Shown: positions 10,311 to 22,307, counted from the first letter of the stretch. The stretch is DNA of 64,000 nt from Tipula vernalis (GCA_958295665.1 OY282558.1:312390092-312454091); one strand, 5' to 3'. The notes: generated by a model not told the origin, from the letters alone. Translations and numbers: made by a program.

Positions 10311-10509
10311 TTCAATGGCGAAATAGCGCCAATTGTTCTCACTTTGCGAGCGCGTACTGAAAAAATGGCAATTTATCCTTGCGCCCATTTTTCGGGTCGC
10401 AATAGTATAAATGAACCTTAAAAGTGATAAGTACCTGAAAATCGTCGAATTAAAGTAACCTTAGTATAGTGTCTTTCAAAGTATACATCTGTTAACAAAC
10501 AAAAAAATT

Positions 10510-10555
10510 ATATTAAAAATTAGTAAAAAGGGTCCTTTTTACTAATTTTTAATAT
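10510..10555. repeat. Perfect 22 bp inverted repeat (hairpin)
   Basis: Left arm 10510-10531 (ATATTAAAAATTAGTAAAAA + GG) and right arm 10534-10555 are exact reverse complements around a 2 bp centre. It lies about 160 bp beyond the 3' end of the transposase coding region, just inside the left TIR. It could act as a terminator-like or cruciform structure or be the scar of a small palindromic insertion. Confidence 0.9.
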
Positions 10556-10714
10556 ATTCGGCCACTTATTGTGTTTTCCAGAACGCACCACGAGGAGGCG
10601 ATCCTTTTTACGTTCCACTTTTTTTTTTTTTTTTAATTTTTTTTTATTTTTTAAGTTTTTCTATGTACACTTCGATTTTATTCTAATTTAAAGACTTTTA
10701 GACTTAAACTTTTA

Positions 10715-12724
10715 TTATTCAGAGTTCTCTTCTGGTTCACTAGGATTTTCATCATCACTTAAGTCAAAAACTTCTGAATGATCTGGTGCTGTTGGAATAT
10801 GCTGCAAATATCTTGCGAATCCAAATAACCATAAAAGTACTATTTCGTGAGAACAGCATCCAACAACTCTTTTCCCTACTTTACAACCACAAGTATGTCC
10901 TACTATGGCATTTACTGATTGTTTCGTTTTATCAATCAAAATAAAAACAAAATATTTCGTGCTTGAAGAGTGTCTTGAGTTGACTCGTACTTTTATTAGT
11001 AGAGCATTTTTAGGGTCAATATTTATATTGTATAACTCATAATTAATATTTAGATTTTCTTTGGAAACAAAAAATTCAAAGTCTCCGTCTTCATTTAAGT
11101 GATCTGAATAATAGTAAGGTGCCATTTTTAATTGGTATGTACCGCAACCATAAAATTCAAGGTCTTGCTTTTCAAGACGCGGAAACTCATCAAAAGAAGT
11201 AGATTCCATTCGCTCAAATGATGATGTGCACAAATGCAAATTCAAATCTGATACTAGTTTTGAAAGCATATTATCCTGATTTAACAAGGTGATCATTCTT
11301 TTTGCTAGTTTGATATCAAAATCTCTACTAACAACTGGAGTGAATGTTAGGTTATAGATATCACATGCAATTACAAAATCATCATACGCTGTTTCTACAA
11401 CAGTATTCCGTATTGTATTTTCGAAATAATGATTTTTCCTATTTACTCTACCATTCACCACTTCAGTTATGTAACAATTTTTTGTCACTATTCTGGCTAT
11501 ATTTGCTTGTTCAACTGTAAGTGGCTTCTTATGATCAGAGAATGCTGGAATCCTATAGCTACAAAACCTTTTTTTTGTATTTGTTCCACTGAGTCACGAA
11601 AGCCTCTGTCTACGATAAAAACATCTTCATTCTGAAATTGTGTCCAAATTGGCCATTCTAATAGTCTGTTAAGGATCGTGGCATCATTTTCACTACCAGG
11701 AAATGGTCCCCATACACCTGCGATTCTTCCATTAGGAACTTTTCGCTGAAACTGGAAATCGAAACTCTTTTCAATTTTCAAATAAGTTCCATCAAATATG
11801 ATGGCTCCTTTATCAGCAGATCCTGTTTGAAGAATCTTTGAAATTTCTGTTTGATTAGAAATTATAGAATCTCCTAGACTCAGCAAAAGTTCAATATATT
11901 TTTTTTTGAAAGCCTGCAATAAAACATTTCGAATGGTTGCACAGTAGTTACTTACTGTTTGCCTGGTAAAATTGTATTTATTTTGCAACTCTTCAAAGTG
12001 TATCCTCTTCTAATTCGAGATAAGTATAATCCTAGAGCCATCTCATTATTATGGGTTCGTATATCTTTAATGAAATCTAATATTATTTTAAAAGAGTCAT
12101 GATTTACGCCAGTTTCAAAATGTAATTATATTGGTTGCATTTTTAAAATAGATCGAGGCCTCAGTTTTACTTCACGCTCCTCAATAACGCTCACGCTCAC
12201 GCTCCTCAATAACATATTTTTAAGGTGTATAAAAGAGATTTAACTTCTTCCGAATTCATAGATGCATTTGGTTGGTTATCAACGAAGTTTTCAGGAATTT
12301 TTATTCACTGATTAGTTTCATGACCATTACAGATTCTGTTACCATACGGTACATAAATATCGGTTTTTACAAAAATGTTAACACATTCTTCTTTACTGAG
12401 CCGTCTAAGATTTATGTTATTTTCACAACCAAATAAACAGACCTTATGATTTTTGCTCGTCTTTTTAATGTCTTAAACTATTTTATTATTGTCAACTAAC
12501 TGAATCCTTGCAACGTCATCATTAACTGATTCAATAGAGCAAGCTTCTGATCTTTCGTCATCAGGATGATTATTATCAGTACTATCCTGACGTTTTCTTT
12601 TCTTGTAGCACTTTGTGCATTCGTATTCAAGAGGATTTTCTGAAACTTCGTGGAAATGTGATCCACGTCTCCTTTTGGCAAGAGATTTAATGCAAACTCG
12701 ACATTGCATTTTAAAAAAGTTCAA
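10715..12724 (-). pseudogene. DDE transposase (PHIS/ISL2EU-like) with SWIM-type C-terminus, broken
   Basis: Minus strand, five pieces. N-terminus at 12724-12473 begins MQCRVCIKSLAKRRRGSHFH with CxxC pairs (VC..., YECTKCYKKRKR), likely a DNA-binding zinc element. After a stop, KVCLFGCENNINLRRLS and DIYVPYGNRICNGHE follow (12450-12300). DDE core at 11988-11500: IIFDGTYLKIEKS (first Asp), VWGPFPGSENDATIL, VFIVDRGFRDSV (second Asp). A frameshift near 11560 leads to IPAFSDHKKPLTVEQANIAR, then VTKNCYITEVVNGRVN (candidate third acidic residue, EVVNG). The C-terminal third (10850-10960) has GHTCGCKVGKRVVGCCSHEI, a SWIM-like CxC...CxH motif, then an acidic tail. Stops and frameshifts make it a pseudogene. 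Confidence 0.75.
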
Positions 12725-13679
12725 TAAAATGATTAATTAAAAGCTAAGTAAAATCTTAAGTAAATTAAAAATAATTGAGTTTATTAAAAAAAAGGAAAAG
12801 TTTTAAATATTTTTTTTTTATTTTTTGATAATAATGTAGTGTATATTTTGCGAATCACTTATATAAATTATGATTAAAGACAAAAATATTTTTTATTTTC
12901 CATCAATTATTATTTTCCGAAAACCTAATTAAAAAAAATATTTAAGGTAAAAATAAATATCTTTTGAGAAAATGTTAAAGAAAATGTTATAAAAATAGTT
13001 TTTGCAAGTTTGACTTAATAACAACTCGAAGGATTGTTTATTTAATCAAACCAATTTTTTGTATAATAAAACTTATTTTATTATTTCTAAAACAAAATAC
13101 AATAAAAAATTCTAGAATTAATTATTAGCGCTTAGCTCACATAACACTAAATTTCTCAAAAATTCTAAGAACAAGCTAATAAATAGAAAATATAAAAGCC
13201 CATTTAAATGTTTAAATGCTGTTTTCATGGAACATTTTTAAATGCTTTTAAAATATTTTATAATTTCTTTAAACATTATTTGATAAAGAATATTCAGTTT
13301 TAATAAATATTATTTTATGTTGAAGAGTTATCAAAAAAAATTTTCAGTAAAATCTTGAATCTTATTTACTTGTTTTTTCTTATTTTGACTATAATCTATC
13401 ATTTTTTTGCACTCCCGAGCGTAAAATTCGGGCGTAAACTTGGCACGGAATTTTCATTACTCTTTTTACGTCTAGGCAGGCAACAGAAAATATTTTGTAA
13501 GCAACATGGGCGAAAAAATTTAGAAACTAGCACTTGTGCTAGTAATCACGCTAATATCAAAACTTTAGTGCCCTTGATATCTAATATACTAGTCTGGCCC
13601 TACGCATTCTCCCGAAATATTCAAGCAAATATAATAAATAAGCTCACCATCAGTCTTTAAGAATTGCTTTTTTAATTTT
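12725..13679. other. Non-coding interior of the DNA transposon
   Basis: AT-rich with no convincing ORF. The 13355-13660 open frame overlaps the degraded inner TIR and has no motif. Just outside this segment, near 12170-12215, the block CACGCTCCTCAATAAC occurs twice as a short local duplication. Confidence 0.5.
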
Positions 13680-14313
13680 TAAGGTTTAATGGAGATGTTT
13701 GCAGTTACTCATTGCTCTTTAGATTGGCGTATTTTTTATTCGAATCCTTTCCAAACAATTTTATCAGTTAAACGAATTTCTCAACAATTATTATTATTAT
13801 CAATGATTGTATATTTTAGGCGGTAAAGGTGTATTTGTATAGTTTTAGGGTCACGAGTTATTTAATGAACTCAGGAGTCAATGTTCGTGTTTTTTGACAG
13901 TAATCTAATAATTTTTTTCTAGCAGTACGCGCTTCCGCAAATATTTAAGCATCAGCCACTTTAGAAGTCAAAAAATAAGCTCACCATTAGCTTTTAAAAG
14001 TAGTTATTTTAATTATTAGGGGTTGAATGGGCATGTTTACAGTTAATTATCACTTTTTACGTTGACATACTGTCTGTTCAAATCATTTTCGTGCAATTTT
14101 TTCATTTTACACGAATTTTATAACAATAATTAATGATTATCCATTTAAGCTATAGTTTATATAGGTTTAGGGGTAGTAGCGACATTTCCCCAGCTATCTG
14201 ACGTATTTGTGGGCCATTTCTAATGTTAGTTAACAATAATCAATTGATTTTTTTTTTGATTTATGCGTTCTCCCGGTTAAGCCAAAAATCGGCTATTTTT
14301 AACATTGTCCTTT
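13680..14313 (-). repeat. Right TIR
   Basis: Reverse complement of 9673-10310. The outer part (13975-14313) is well conserved. The inner part (13680-13970) matches the second left unit only weakly (TAGATTACTGTCA, ACGCGCTTCC versus left blocks). The decay gradient suggests that the inner arms are older, or less constrained, than the outer arms. Confidence 0.8.
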
Positions 14314-17265
14314 CTTTTTGCACTGAGCAGACAAAACTGAACTTGATTTCCTCATTGCAAAAATTTATAACTTCATGACCCGAAAAAATACGAATTTCAA
14401 TATGGCAGGTAGATAATATCAGTATTTGGGTGAAAATTAATTAGGTTAATTTGATAAATTCAGCCAGATGAAAATTTTGGGTCCGGGATTTCATTTTTTT
14501 TAAATCCCTTCTTTCAAAATAATAAATTCAAATTTTTCGAAATACTATAAGTGGTATTTTATAAATTCTTTTTATTTGTTTCTAATAAAAGTAGTAAAGT
14601 ATTTTACAGAACTGAGTTTAATTTAGAATTTCAGTTGATTGTTTTTGGGAATAATTTAGAATTTTAGGTTTAACTTTGGAAGTAATTCAAAAATATGAAA
14701 ATTCTCTTTATTTGAATAATGTTAATAAATTATATACGAAATTAAAGCCGATAACTTTCTATTTCTGTATAATTAGCATTAATACAAATATTTATTTAAA
14801 TAATTTGAAAGAGAATTTGATTGAAGAATGCAATCAAAAGAGTAGGTTATCAAGTTTTATCGGTATTTCCTATTTTCTTACGTAAATTAATTTTAACCAT
14901 TCTGTATTCCAATATTTTATGGTTTGTGATTTTATTTAGTTGTTTTTTTGCCACAATACGATGCAGTATTTAATATCAAATAATTTGTGGCAGTGGTTTT
15001 ACAAATTTCGGCGCATCAAATCCTAATTAAACTTATGTGAACTGTAATCCGATAAAACGGTACACTAAGAAATCCGTTCCCCTCCCGATTAACTAATTTG
15101 AAGATTATCACATATTGATATGTACCTATTGTCGTTCGTTAGGCATCTCAAATTGGTACAGGTATCCGTCTGTCGCATACCATGCATTTTCTGAAAGTTC
15201 ATGTAATTAGAAATTTAGACAGTTTGTTTAAACAAATATTTTATTATTTCAAAGCTTCCTACAAACTGTTTACTAATAATGTATACTATATAACCAATGT
15301 TCGTTTTTAGAAGTAAACAAATATTTAACTATAATAGTATTAAGGTGATCCAATTCAATTCAATTTTAAACTATGTATTAATAAAAAAAATATTCTTGGA
15401 GATTGAAATGAAATTTGGAAAATACGGTTTCAAATATTGGGCTATACGAAGAGATACATTTTTATCAATGCCACATTCCATTAATGTTCGTGTATAAAAA
15501 ATGTATTCAAGAAGCTATAAAATCAATATAAACCCACTTACAATTAACCCTTTTATGCTGGAAAGTTAAACCATCTTATGTTAAACATAAAATGTTTCCC
15601 CTTCGAAACCACCTAAACACCTCATATCATTAAACTATCACCTATAAACATAATAATAATAATTTTATGTTATCGCACAAAACAAAAAGCCATAATTTTA
15701 ATTAACTTCAAATTCGAATGTAAAATTCCAATTAAAATTTAATAAAAAAAATTTGTTTAGAACCAAAAAAAAACAATTACCATTTTATTACCCAACACAC
15801 TAATTTTAACCCGAAAAGATCAATTCCAAATGGAAAAACAGGCAAAATAGTAATACTAACTAGTCGTAAGTTATTTATGACAATCATCAAAAAAAATAAA
15901 TAAATAAAAAAAAATCCAACTCAGAAGTCACGGATCATATAAAAGCCATAAAAATTTTGATTTTATTTTCAAAAAGTCATAAAAAAAATTTCTTTAAGTC
16001 GCTTTTTTCAAGTATATATTTCATTGCGCGTTCATCGCAGTTTTTATATACCTTGTTGTGTATATAATGTATAAGTATTTTTTTTTTTGCTTTTTTGGTT
16101 TAACATATAAAAATTAATACTAAAAATTATTGATAATTTTTATTTATATTTTGTATACATATTGAAATTACTTAAACAATAAATAAAATGTTAATATGCG
16201 CGGAGATATACTCAAAATAAATAAAATGACAGGTTGAATATTTTTAGAGGCATTTTTTTTGGTGGTGATCAAAATTCTCCACCCCCTTTTTATATCAATA
16301 AAATATTAATACATTTGTTATATACACTTGAGGAGAGTAATGAAGCAATTCGATGACATGTGATCCGTGTGATACAATATTATGTCAAAATGTCATAATA
16401 TATACTTGCGGTTTATTATATACGATCATGACATAAACATTTAAAATTAGAATAAATTAAAACTAAATACCTACTCGTATTTTAGTGTTTACATCTCAAT
16501 TTTTTTTTTTTTATATGTTTGCCACCATTAATCGGTCGAATAAAAACTTATAATCGTTTGTTTATTTAATTATCGTTTGTTAATGTAAACATTGTATGTT
16601 TTATGTGTGCATTTTCAATTTATTTTATGTTCAAGATTTTCTGGATTATATTAGTTTAGTCTTTATTACTTTGAAATACATGATTTTTTACTGTTGTTGT
16701 TGTAACGTTTATTGTCTATTAATATACTATATGGTTAATTGAAACATAAGACAATTAAAGTTGTTAGATTATGTTTGGGTATAAAACTAAAAAAGAGCTT
16801 CTGTTTAAATTGTTTGTTTAGTATATCGATTTGGTAGAATTTATGGTTTTATACTTAAAACGATGACAGTACTCAGAAGAAACTTTTACATTTTCCTTTA
16901 ATCAAATGAAAGTTCACTTTATTGCAGGCGACTAAAACATCTGTTCTAGGAATTAATACAACTTAATCTTACCTTGAATATACAGAGATATGAAAACTAT
17001 ATAACTATTCGCAATGCCCGTGAAGCAAACAAAGCTGATTGGCAAAACTTACTAAGGATAACTTAAGGCAATTTAGGAAATAGTAAAACTTTCCATAACA
17101 ATAGTAAAGACCTAGAGAGGTGGCAAAAGAAGTAACATTTAAGGAGGACAAAGGCGTTAAAAGAAGGACAATCTTCTTCAAAGGAGAAAGTCTGATCAGC
17201 TTCCATTACCAGACATAAAAGTATTAGAAAATGTTTACATAAAGTCACCTATGCCACTGAAGTTT
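14314..17265. other. Non-coding AT-rich DNA
   Basis: About 3 kb without recognisable coding or transposon motifs. Open frames at 14676-14885 and 15297-15497 are AT-driven and have no domain signature. Homopolymer A/T runs are common at 15600-16500. I see no tRNA and no clear inverted repeat. Confidence 0.5.
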
Positions 17266-17560
17266 AACCACAACGTTTTCCAATAGCGTTTTCACAAGAA
17301 TATAGCGTTAAAGTGGCTTTCTTTACCCTTTCTAAAATAATAGGCTTCCAACTAAGTTTGCTGTCCTAAACAACACTAACGCAATTCGCGTTTTCATTCA
17401 GCTTCAAGCTAATTCCATTTAATGTAAGAGGATCAATATAAGGAAGTTTGAATTTCCTAAAGAAGAGGACCACCTTAGTTTTAAGTGTATTGCCATTTAG
17501 TCCACAACTGTTGCCGTAATTAGAAAGCAGAGCAAACGTGCTTTGCATGCGCTCTCTTAA
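17266..17560 (-). pseudogene. Short R1/LOA-like LINE RT fragment
   Basis: Minus strand: MQSTFALLSNYGNSCGLNGN, KTKVVLFFRKFKLPYIDPL, then in shifted frame DSKLSWKPIILERVKKATL and YSCENAIGKRCG. These blocks match the same region of the large LINE to its right (DSKLSWRPNILERINKAAL, YSCRNAIGH at about 19020-18930). It is therefore a second copy of that part of the RT thumb, from a related element. Only ~95 residues remain, with frame breaks. It abuts the 3' end of the large copy near 17570. Confidence 0.75.
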
Positions 17561-17685
17561 GGTACAACGATACTAAAGTTATGTTAGGTTGGAGTGGCTG
17601 CTTACGCACACTTAAACCGGTGACGGTCCATTAGGATATTACCGAATATATCCCCTTTACCCCTATTGGAACCATTTCGAGCTAC

Positions 17686-18141
17686 TTATGGAGTGTAAGA
17701 CGTCCCGCACTTTAATGTTTTCGAGATCCGAGAGGCAGTTGATCCTGTACCAAAGTGTTTGTGCCTTTTGAGTGATAATGCTGGACACGAGCAGAGGAAG
17801 TGGACCAACGTCTCTTCCTCCTCTTCGTCCAAGCAGCTTCTGCAGAAGTCATTTGCCTCCAGACCCAGCCTTCTTGCATGTTCTCCAAAAAGGCAGTGTC
17901 CCGTTAAAATTCTTAGGACCGTTCTTAATTCATGTCTGCGCAGGGATATTAATGCCCTAGTGCGCCCCAAGTCCAGCTTTGGCCAAACTTGTCTGGCAAC
18001 TCTACAGGTGAGGGTGTTAGGCCACCTTCCCCCCGCTGAGAATAGCGCCTGCTTTCCAAGTGCTTGTCTCAGCGCTGTGATAGGCTTCCCCAGACTTGCC
18101 CTTTCCGGTTGCAGCTGGAGAGTCGTACCTAGCAAGTCCAT
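17686..18141 (-). pseudogene. LINE ORF2 C-terminal tail with CCHC-type zinc motif
   Basis: Frame includes ITALRQALGKQALFSAGGRW, LISLRRHELRTVLRILTGHC and FCRSCLDEEEEETLVHFLCSCPAL. The last is the C-terminal Cys-Cys-His-Cys motif common in R1/LOA-type LINEs (C..C...E..E...H.L..C.AL). It continues to a stop at 17686. It is in a different frame from the RNase H block by one shift near 18141. The open frame on the opposite strand (17759-18223) is a shadow of this. Confidence 0.85.
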
Positions 18142-19129
18142 GCGCCCTGCAGTTCCCCATGACGCCCGAGTGACCTGGGACCCAGATTACCTGGATATTG
18201 AAATGCTCACCCATCTCATTTAGAGATGAGTGACAACTCAACGCCACCCGTGACGCCAAAGAGACCGATTCTAACGACCGGATCGCCGCTTGACTGTCCA
18301 CATAGATTGCGATATCATCTGAGAATACCACATTATGCTTCAACCACGTCATGACCTCCTCAATCGCTACGACTTCAGCTTGGTATACGCTGCAGTAATC
18401 AGGGAGACGAATAGAAATGTTTACATTTTTGTCATAGAATACTTCAGCTCCCACTTTGCCGTCTAGCTTGGAGCCATCTGTGAAGAATTGTAACCCTTCG
18501 ATTTCGGATAACGGTCTATCCCTCCAGTATTCCCTTGAAGGGAAGGAGGTCCGAAATCGCTTCTCGAAGCGTAGAGTAGGTTTAATGTAGTCAAGATTCG
18601 CCAGCTCATCCTTCAACGATCTAACGATAGTAGAGTGTCCTGTACTAAGGCACCTCCACTGAGAGATGGCTGCAAGTCGCACAGCCGTATTTGCCGCCAT
18701 CTGTTTACCAAAAATGTCGACCGGAAGAAGGTGCAACATAACATCTAAGGCAATTGTCGGTTTCGACCTCAATGCCCCGCTAACAAGCATATAGGCTGTT
18801 CTTTGCATCCTCTCAATCTTACTTTTGTAAGTTACCTTGTCCAGAGCTGGCCACCAAACACCCACCCCGTACATGAGTACAGGTCTCACTACAGCGGTGT
18901 TGAGCCAGTGTACCAGCACCGACTTCAGATCCCATCTATGACCAATGGCGTTCCTACAGGAGTAAAAAGCTAGAGCAGCTTTGTTTATTCTCTCCAAAAT
19001 ATTGGGCCTCCAACTAAGCTTACTGTCCAAGATAATGCCCAGATATCTAGCAATAACAGTAAAAGCAAGTCTCGTGCCATTTAAGGTAGCAGGGACAACT
19101 AATGGCAGGGACAATGATTGTAAGCGCAT
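18142..19129 (-). pseudogene. LINE RT thumb and RNase H domain
   Basis: Continuous frame from MRLQSLSLPLV: RYLGIILDSKLSWRPNI, YGVGVWWPAL, RMQRTAYMLVSGALRS (thumb/connection). RNase H begins at about 18490: LQFFTDGSKLDGKVG (first Asp), YQAEVVAIEEVMTWL (Glu), IAIYVDSQAAIRSLES (second Asp), VIWVPGHSGVMGNCRAHGLA. In active relatives the last block reads GN..ADELA; here the final catalytic Asp is replaced (AHG). RNase H removes the RNA strand from the hybrid. A frameshift follows at about 18141, separating the CCHC tail. Confidence 0.88.
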
Positions 19130-20487
19130 TCTGCATTACGTCTACAATCGTACCCAGGAATTTCCCGGTAACAGCTAAAGCTATGTCATCTGCGTACGCG
19201 ATAACTTCAATACCCTCTCTCTCTAATTCTAGTAGTAACCCGTTTACCACTATGTTCCAGAGAAGAGGGGACAGAACTCCGCCTGCGGGGTTCCCCTAGT
19301 TACTCGACTCTTGATGGTGGAGTCCCAAAACTTCGAGCTAACAATCCTGCTTCCCAGCATATAATTAATTAACCTTCTCAGAGGAACGTCCACCTCCAAA
19401 AATGACAATCCCTTCACGATTGCCTCCGCTTTCACATTATTAAAGGCGCCCTCTATATCCAGGAAGGCCACCAAACAGAATTCCTTCGAACTAATCGATT
19501 TATCAATCGTACGCACCAATACGTGCAGAGCAGTGTCCACAGATCTACATTTTGTGTACTCATGCTGAGACGGTGCCCACTTCCTGGCACCTATTTTATC
19601 TCTAACGTATACATCCGGCAGCCTTTACCAGGTTTTCAAAAGAAAGGATGATAGAGATATTGGTCTTAGGTCCTTAGGATAGACTTGTGAGCTTTCCCCT
19701 GCTTTCGGTATGAACACCAAATTGACCTCTGTCCAGTACCTAGGAATATAGCCCAGCTTCAAACACCCTTTGAATATAGCTTCCAGGTAGGGAAGAATAA
19801 TTACTGAGTTGTTTTGAAGTTCAGCAAGTATAATTTGATCCGGACCAGCCGATTTAAATGGTTTAAAATCCCTCAGTGTCCATAGGATCCGTTTCCTGGT
19901 TACGATATCCTCTGTGAACACTAACAGTGCTTCCTGATGATTGCTATTCACAAACAGGTCCTCAAAGCTCCTGATATTCTCCACTAGAAGCTGTCCAAGA
20001 TCTATTCGGTTTTATCAAAAAACTGGGACTAGCTGTATTTTTGGAAAAAATCTTCCTAAGGCGGGAGGTTTTGGATACCTCTTCCATTTTATCACAGAAG
20101 ATTCTCCAGGACCTCCTTTTTGCCATTTCTTAATTCTTTCTTATAAATTCCGAGTTTCTCCTTATAGGAGTTCCAATCCTTAGCATCCCTTGTATTTTTG
20201 GCTCTATTAAAGGCTGTCCTACAAGTCTTACGATAGATTCCCAGTGCTAGCCCGGCAGCACGAAAGGACCAGTTGTATGCGCTAGTAACGCTAGCCACCA
20301 TGTCCTCAAGCTGCCCAACGGTCGTCGGGGGCTCTAGAGCCCTCGACGGCAACAAATCCTCCAGTAATTCCCCATATTTGCTCCAGTTGGTCCTTCTAGG
20401 ATTTCTAAAGGCTTCCCGGGTAGCAGGGTGAATATCGAGGCTATAGGTTAAATATCGATGATTAGAAAAGGTGTGTTCCTTATCCAC
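19047..20487 (-). pseudogene. LINE linker and reverse transcriptase palm
   Basis: Linker 20487-20092 (PRRTNWSKYGELLEDLL, AYNWSFRAAGLALG). The RT starts at about 19984: KRILWTLRDFKPFKSAGPDQI (FKSAGPD block), YIPRYWTEVNLVFIPKAG, LRPISLSSFLLK. After a break, motif A is LVAFLDIEGAFNNVKAEAI (Asp intact), motif B TRGTPQA is cut by a frameshift where GGVLSPLL should follow, and the active site at about 19190 is IAYADDIALAV (YADD intact). The catalytic residues are preserved but no continuous frame joins them, which suggests fairly recent loss. Confidence 0.85.
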
Positions 20488-20489
20488 CT

Positions 20490-21083
20490 TTCAATTTTTA
20501 ACCATATGAAGAATATTATTTGAGGCAAGGGTCACGTCTAGAACCTCCCGCCTGTTACTAGTAATAAATGTAGGTTTCCGCCTAATATTACATAATGAAA
20601 GGTTAGTACTCATCAAAAAGTCAAAAAGTGACTCACCTCTCTAATTAATGTCCGTGCTTTGATAGTGTGATGCGCATTAGCATCAACTCCCAGTACCACA
20701 CCTACCTGAGATTGTTCCGCTTTACGGATCAGCTCCTCCAGGTTAACCGGAGGAACCTCCTTCTCCCGGTCCATGTAGGCTGAAACTAGCGCGAATCTAC
20801 AAGTGCCTACTTCCAGGCTAACTGCAGTAGTGTCACCATTGCTGTATTGAGAGAGAAGGAAAAGATTAATATTATTTTTCCCAAGAATACAAGATCTGAT
20901 CTTCTCAGACTTTTTAGAGTATATTATTTTGTACCCCTTGGTTCTGAGGCCACAGATCCTGTTGTTATTAATCCAAGGTTCTTGGATTAGTATCACATCC
21001 TCACCCGAACTAGCAAGCCTGAGGAGTAGAGCTGCCGAAGCAGCCTTAGAATGGCGAAGGTTAATTTGAATTATCTTAACCAT
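20490..21083 (-). pseudogene. LINE AP endonuclease domain (first copy)
   Basis: Starts MVKIIQINLRHSKAASAALL, then DVILIQEPWI (catalytic Glu in IQEPW), IRSCILGKN, RFALVSAYMD, VGVVLGVDANAHH (GD.N-type block, here GVDAN). A frameshift near 20650 moves the frame to LFDFLMSTNLSL, RKPTFITSNRREVLDVTL, then a stop replaces Trp in KN*KV. The final block is SNHRYLTY, where SDHR is usual. EN nicks the target for target-primed reverse transcription. The D to N change in the SDH motif plus the frame breaks make it inactive. Confidence 0.85.
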
Positions 21084-21524
21084 AACCTTTCAACCTTTAC
21101 CTACCTCTATGGCATATTCCTGCTACCGCAGGAATATTAATTCTCGGTATTTTGGGATGCGCCGGATTTGCCCGTCTCTCAGTTATGCATCTCAGTCTCG
21201 ACAATGTCCGAGTTACTGCCACAGGTTAACCGTTGCTAAAGGGACCTTCTATGTTCAGAAAGGTTATGAAGAAGTATTCCCTAAAATCTAGGGATTTCTC
21301 AATAAGACAAAACTGGCAGTATAGAGCGGTTTCTAGCCGGCTCAAAACAACTTCTAATGTGAGCTTCCATTTGTCTTTTGAAAAAAGCATAAGCTTATAA
21401 GCCTATAAGTATATATTACGTTTACCTCAGTCTATTTCCTAGGAATGTGGCAAAGTTCCAGGCCGGCTCTGAATATAACTTCGAGCCGGGATGATAAGAC
21501 TTGTAGCTAGTGTTGTGCCATTTC
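21084..21524. other. Region between two R1/LOA-like copies
   Basis: Moderate GC, no clear ORF. Minus-strand frames give short pieces (AVTRTLSRLRCITERRA) that could be the end of ORF1 but lack zinc knuckles. An inverted pair around AGCCGGCTC (21335) and GAGCCGG (21482) is visible. Confidence 0.4.
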
Positions 21525-22307
21525 TTATTTCATTTTTGTAGGTCCTGATGACTTTTTTAAAGCAGTGCCAATCCACAGCAGTTCTCTTTTTCTTTGCTTT
21601 TCTAAAAACGCTTTTGCATTTTTGGCGAGAGCTTTGGAGCTGTTTCGGCCACCAAAATGGCCTTTGTAACCCAAAGCTCTACTTAGAGGAGATGCTCTTA
21701 ACATAGCTACAGGAAAAGAAACTGATAGAATGTCCACTAAGTCATCCAGCTCCTGTGTAGATTCAGCGGGTTTATGGACAGGTATTGGCAATGAAGTTTC
21801 TGAATGAATCGCAGTCGGTTTTCCGCCTGTAGAAAAAGAATGGTCATCCGACACTTTCCAGATCACCATACTATCCTTAATAAAATTTGGGACAAGCGTG
21901 ATATCCAGCACCTCTTGTCGGTTTCTAGTTATAAAAGTGGGCTTACGCTCGTTTGTACCTGTAATTCGCCATATTGTATGGTGTGAGTTCACATCACTGC
22001 CCAGGATGACTCCAACTTGCCGCTTTCGAGCATCCAATAAAACATCTCTAAACATTACCTTCATATGGTAGATAGGATGAAATAAACCAAAGATTTAAAC
22101 TACCAATCTCAATGCCAGCCACCACTGCATCTGAGTTGTTGTAATTAAACAGCACAAACAAGTTTTGATTAGTATAGCAAGAATATACGAACGAATCTTA
22201 CCTTCCTTATTGGTAAACATCGCTTTATAGTTTGGTGCCCTCAGTCCCATAACGTAGTTTCCTACGCTGAAGTGGTGTAAATTGATCTGCAACAGCCTCA
22301 GCACCAT
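21525..22307 (-). pseudogene. LINE AP endonuclease domain (second, related copy)
   Basis: Minus strand: MVLRLLQINLHH, then ~25 residues (the SKAASA...QEPW part) are missing, so the catalytic Glu is lost. GLRAPNYKAMFTNKEGKIRS follows; after a frameshift AVVAGIEIGSLNLWFISSYL; then from 22064 RKRQVGVILGSDVNSHHTIW (GSD.N block), RKPTFITRNRQEVLDITL, WKVSDDHSFS (SDDHS, the SDH-equivalent) and LGYKGHFGGRN. It is similar to but clearly distinct from the 20.5-21.1 kb copy, so two elements of one clade lie head-to-tail. No RT follows; it is truncated at about 21525. Confidence 0.8.

Larger units (their letters stand above)
9673..14313. mobile_element. PHIS (ISL2EU-like) DNA transposon with long mosaic TIRs
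   Basis: Both ends carry the same terminal sequence in opposite orientation (AAAGGACAATG at 9673, CATTGTCCTTT ending 14313). The inverted repeats extend inward with good identity for about 350 bp and more weakly to about 640 bp. The interior holds a broken minus-strand transposase (10715-12724). Total about 4.64 kb. The transposase has the DDE blocks of the PIF/Harbinger-ISL2EU (PHIS) group and a C-terminal SWIM-like Cys/His motif often seen in ISL2EU-type proteins. I could not see a convincing target-site duplication. No second ORF is visible, although some members of the group carry one. The family call is by motif only. Confidence 0.7.
17570..21083 (-). mobile_element. R1/LOA-like LINE, ORF2 nearly full length but broken
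   Basis: Minus-strand ORF2 with domains in order: AP endonuclease (21083-20490), linker (20487-20092), RT (20000-18700), RNase H (18500-18142) and a C-terminal CCHC-type tail (18140-17690), then a GC-richer 3' UTR to about 17570. This EN-RT-RNH-zinc layout fits the R1/LOA/I group of arthropod LINEs. GC content is visibly higher than in flanking DNA. Frameshifts occur in EN, before the RT palm, at motif B and after RNase H. ORF1 is not clearly present upstream. Confidence 0.85.

Noticed and set aside
17759..18223. Plus-strand open frame of 154 codons
   Set aside because: It is antisense to the LINE C-terminal CCHC region and RNase H end, which carry clear motifs on the minus strand.
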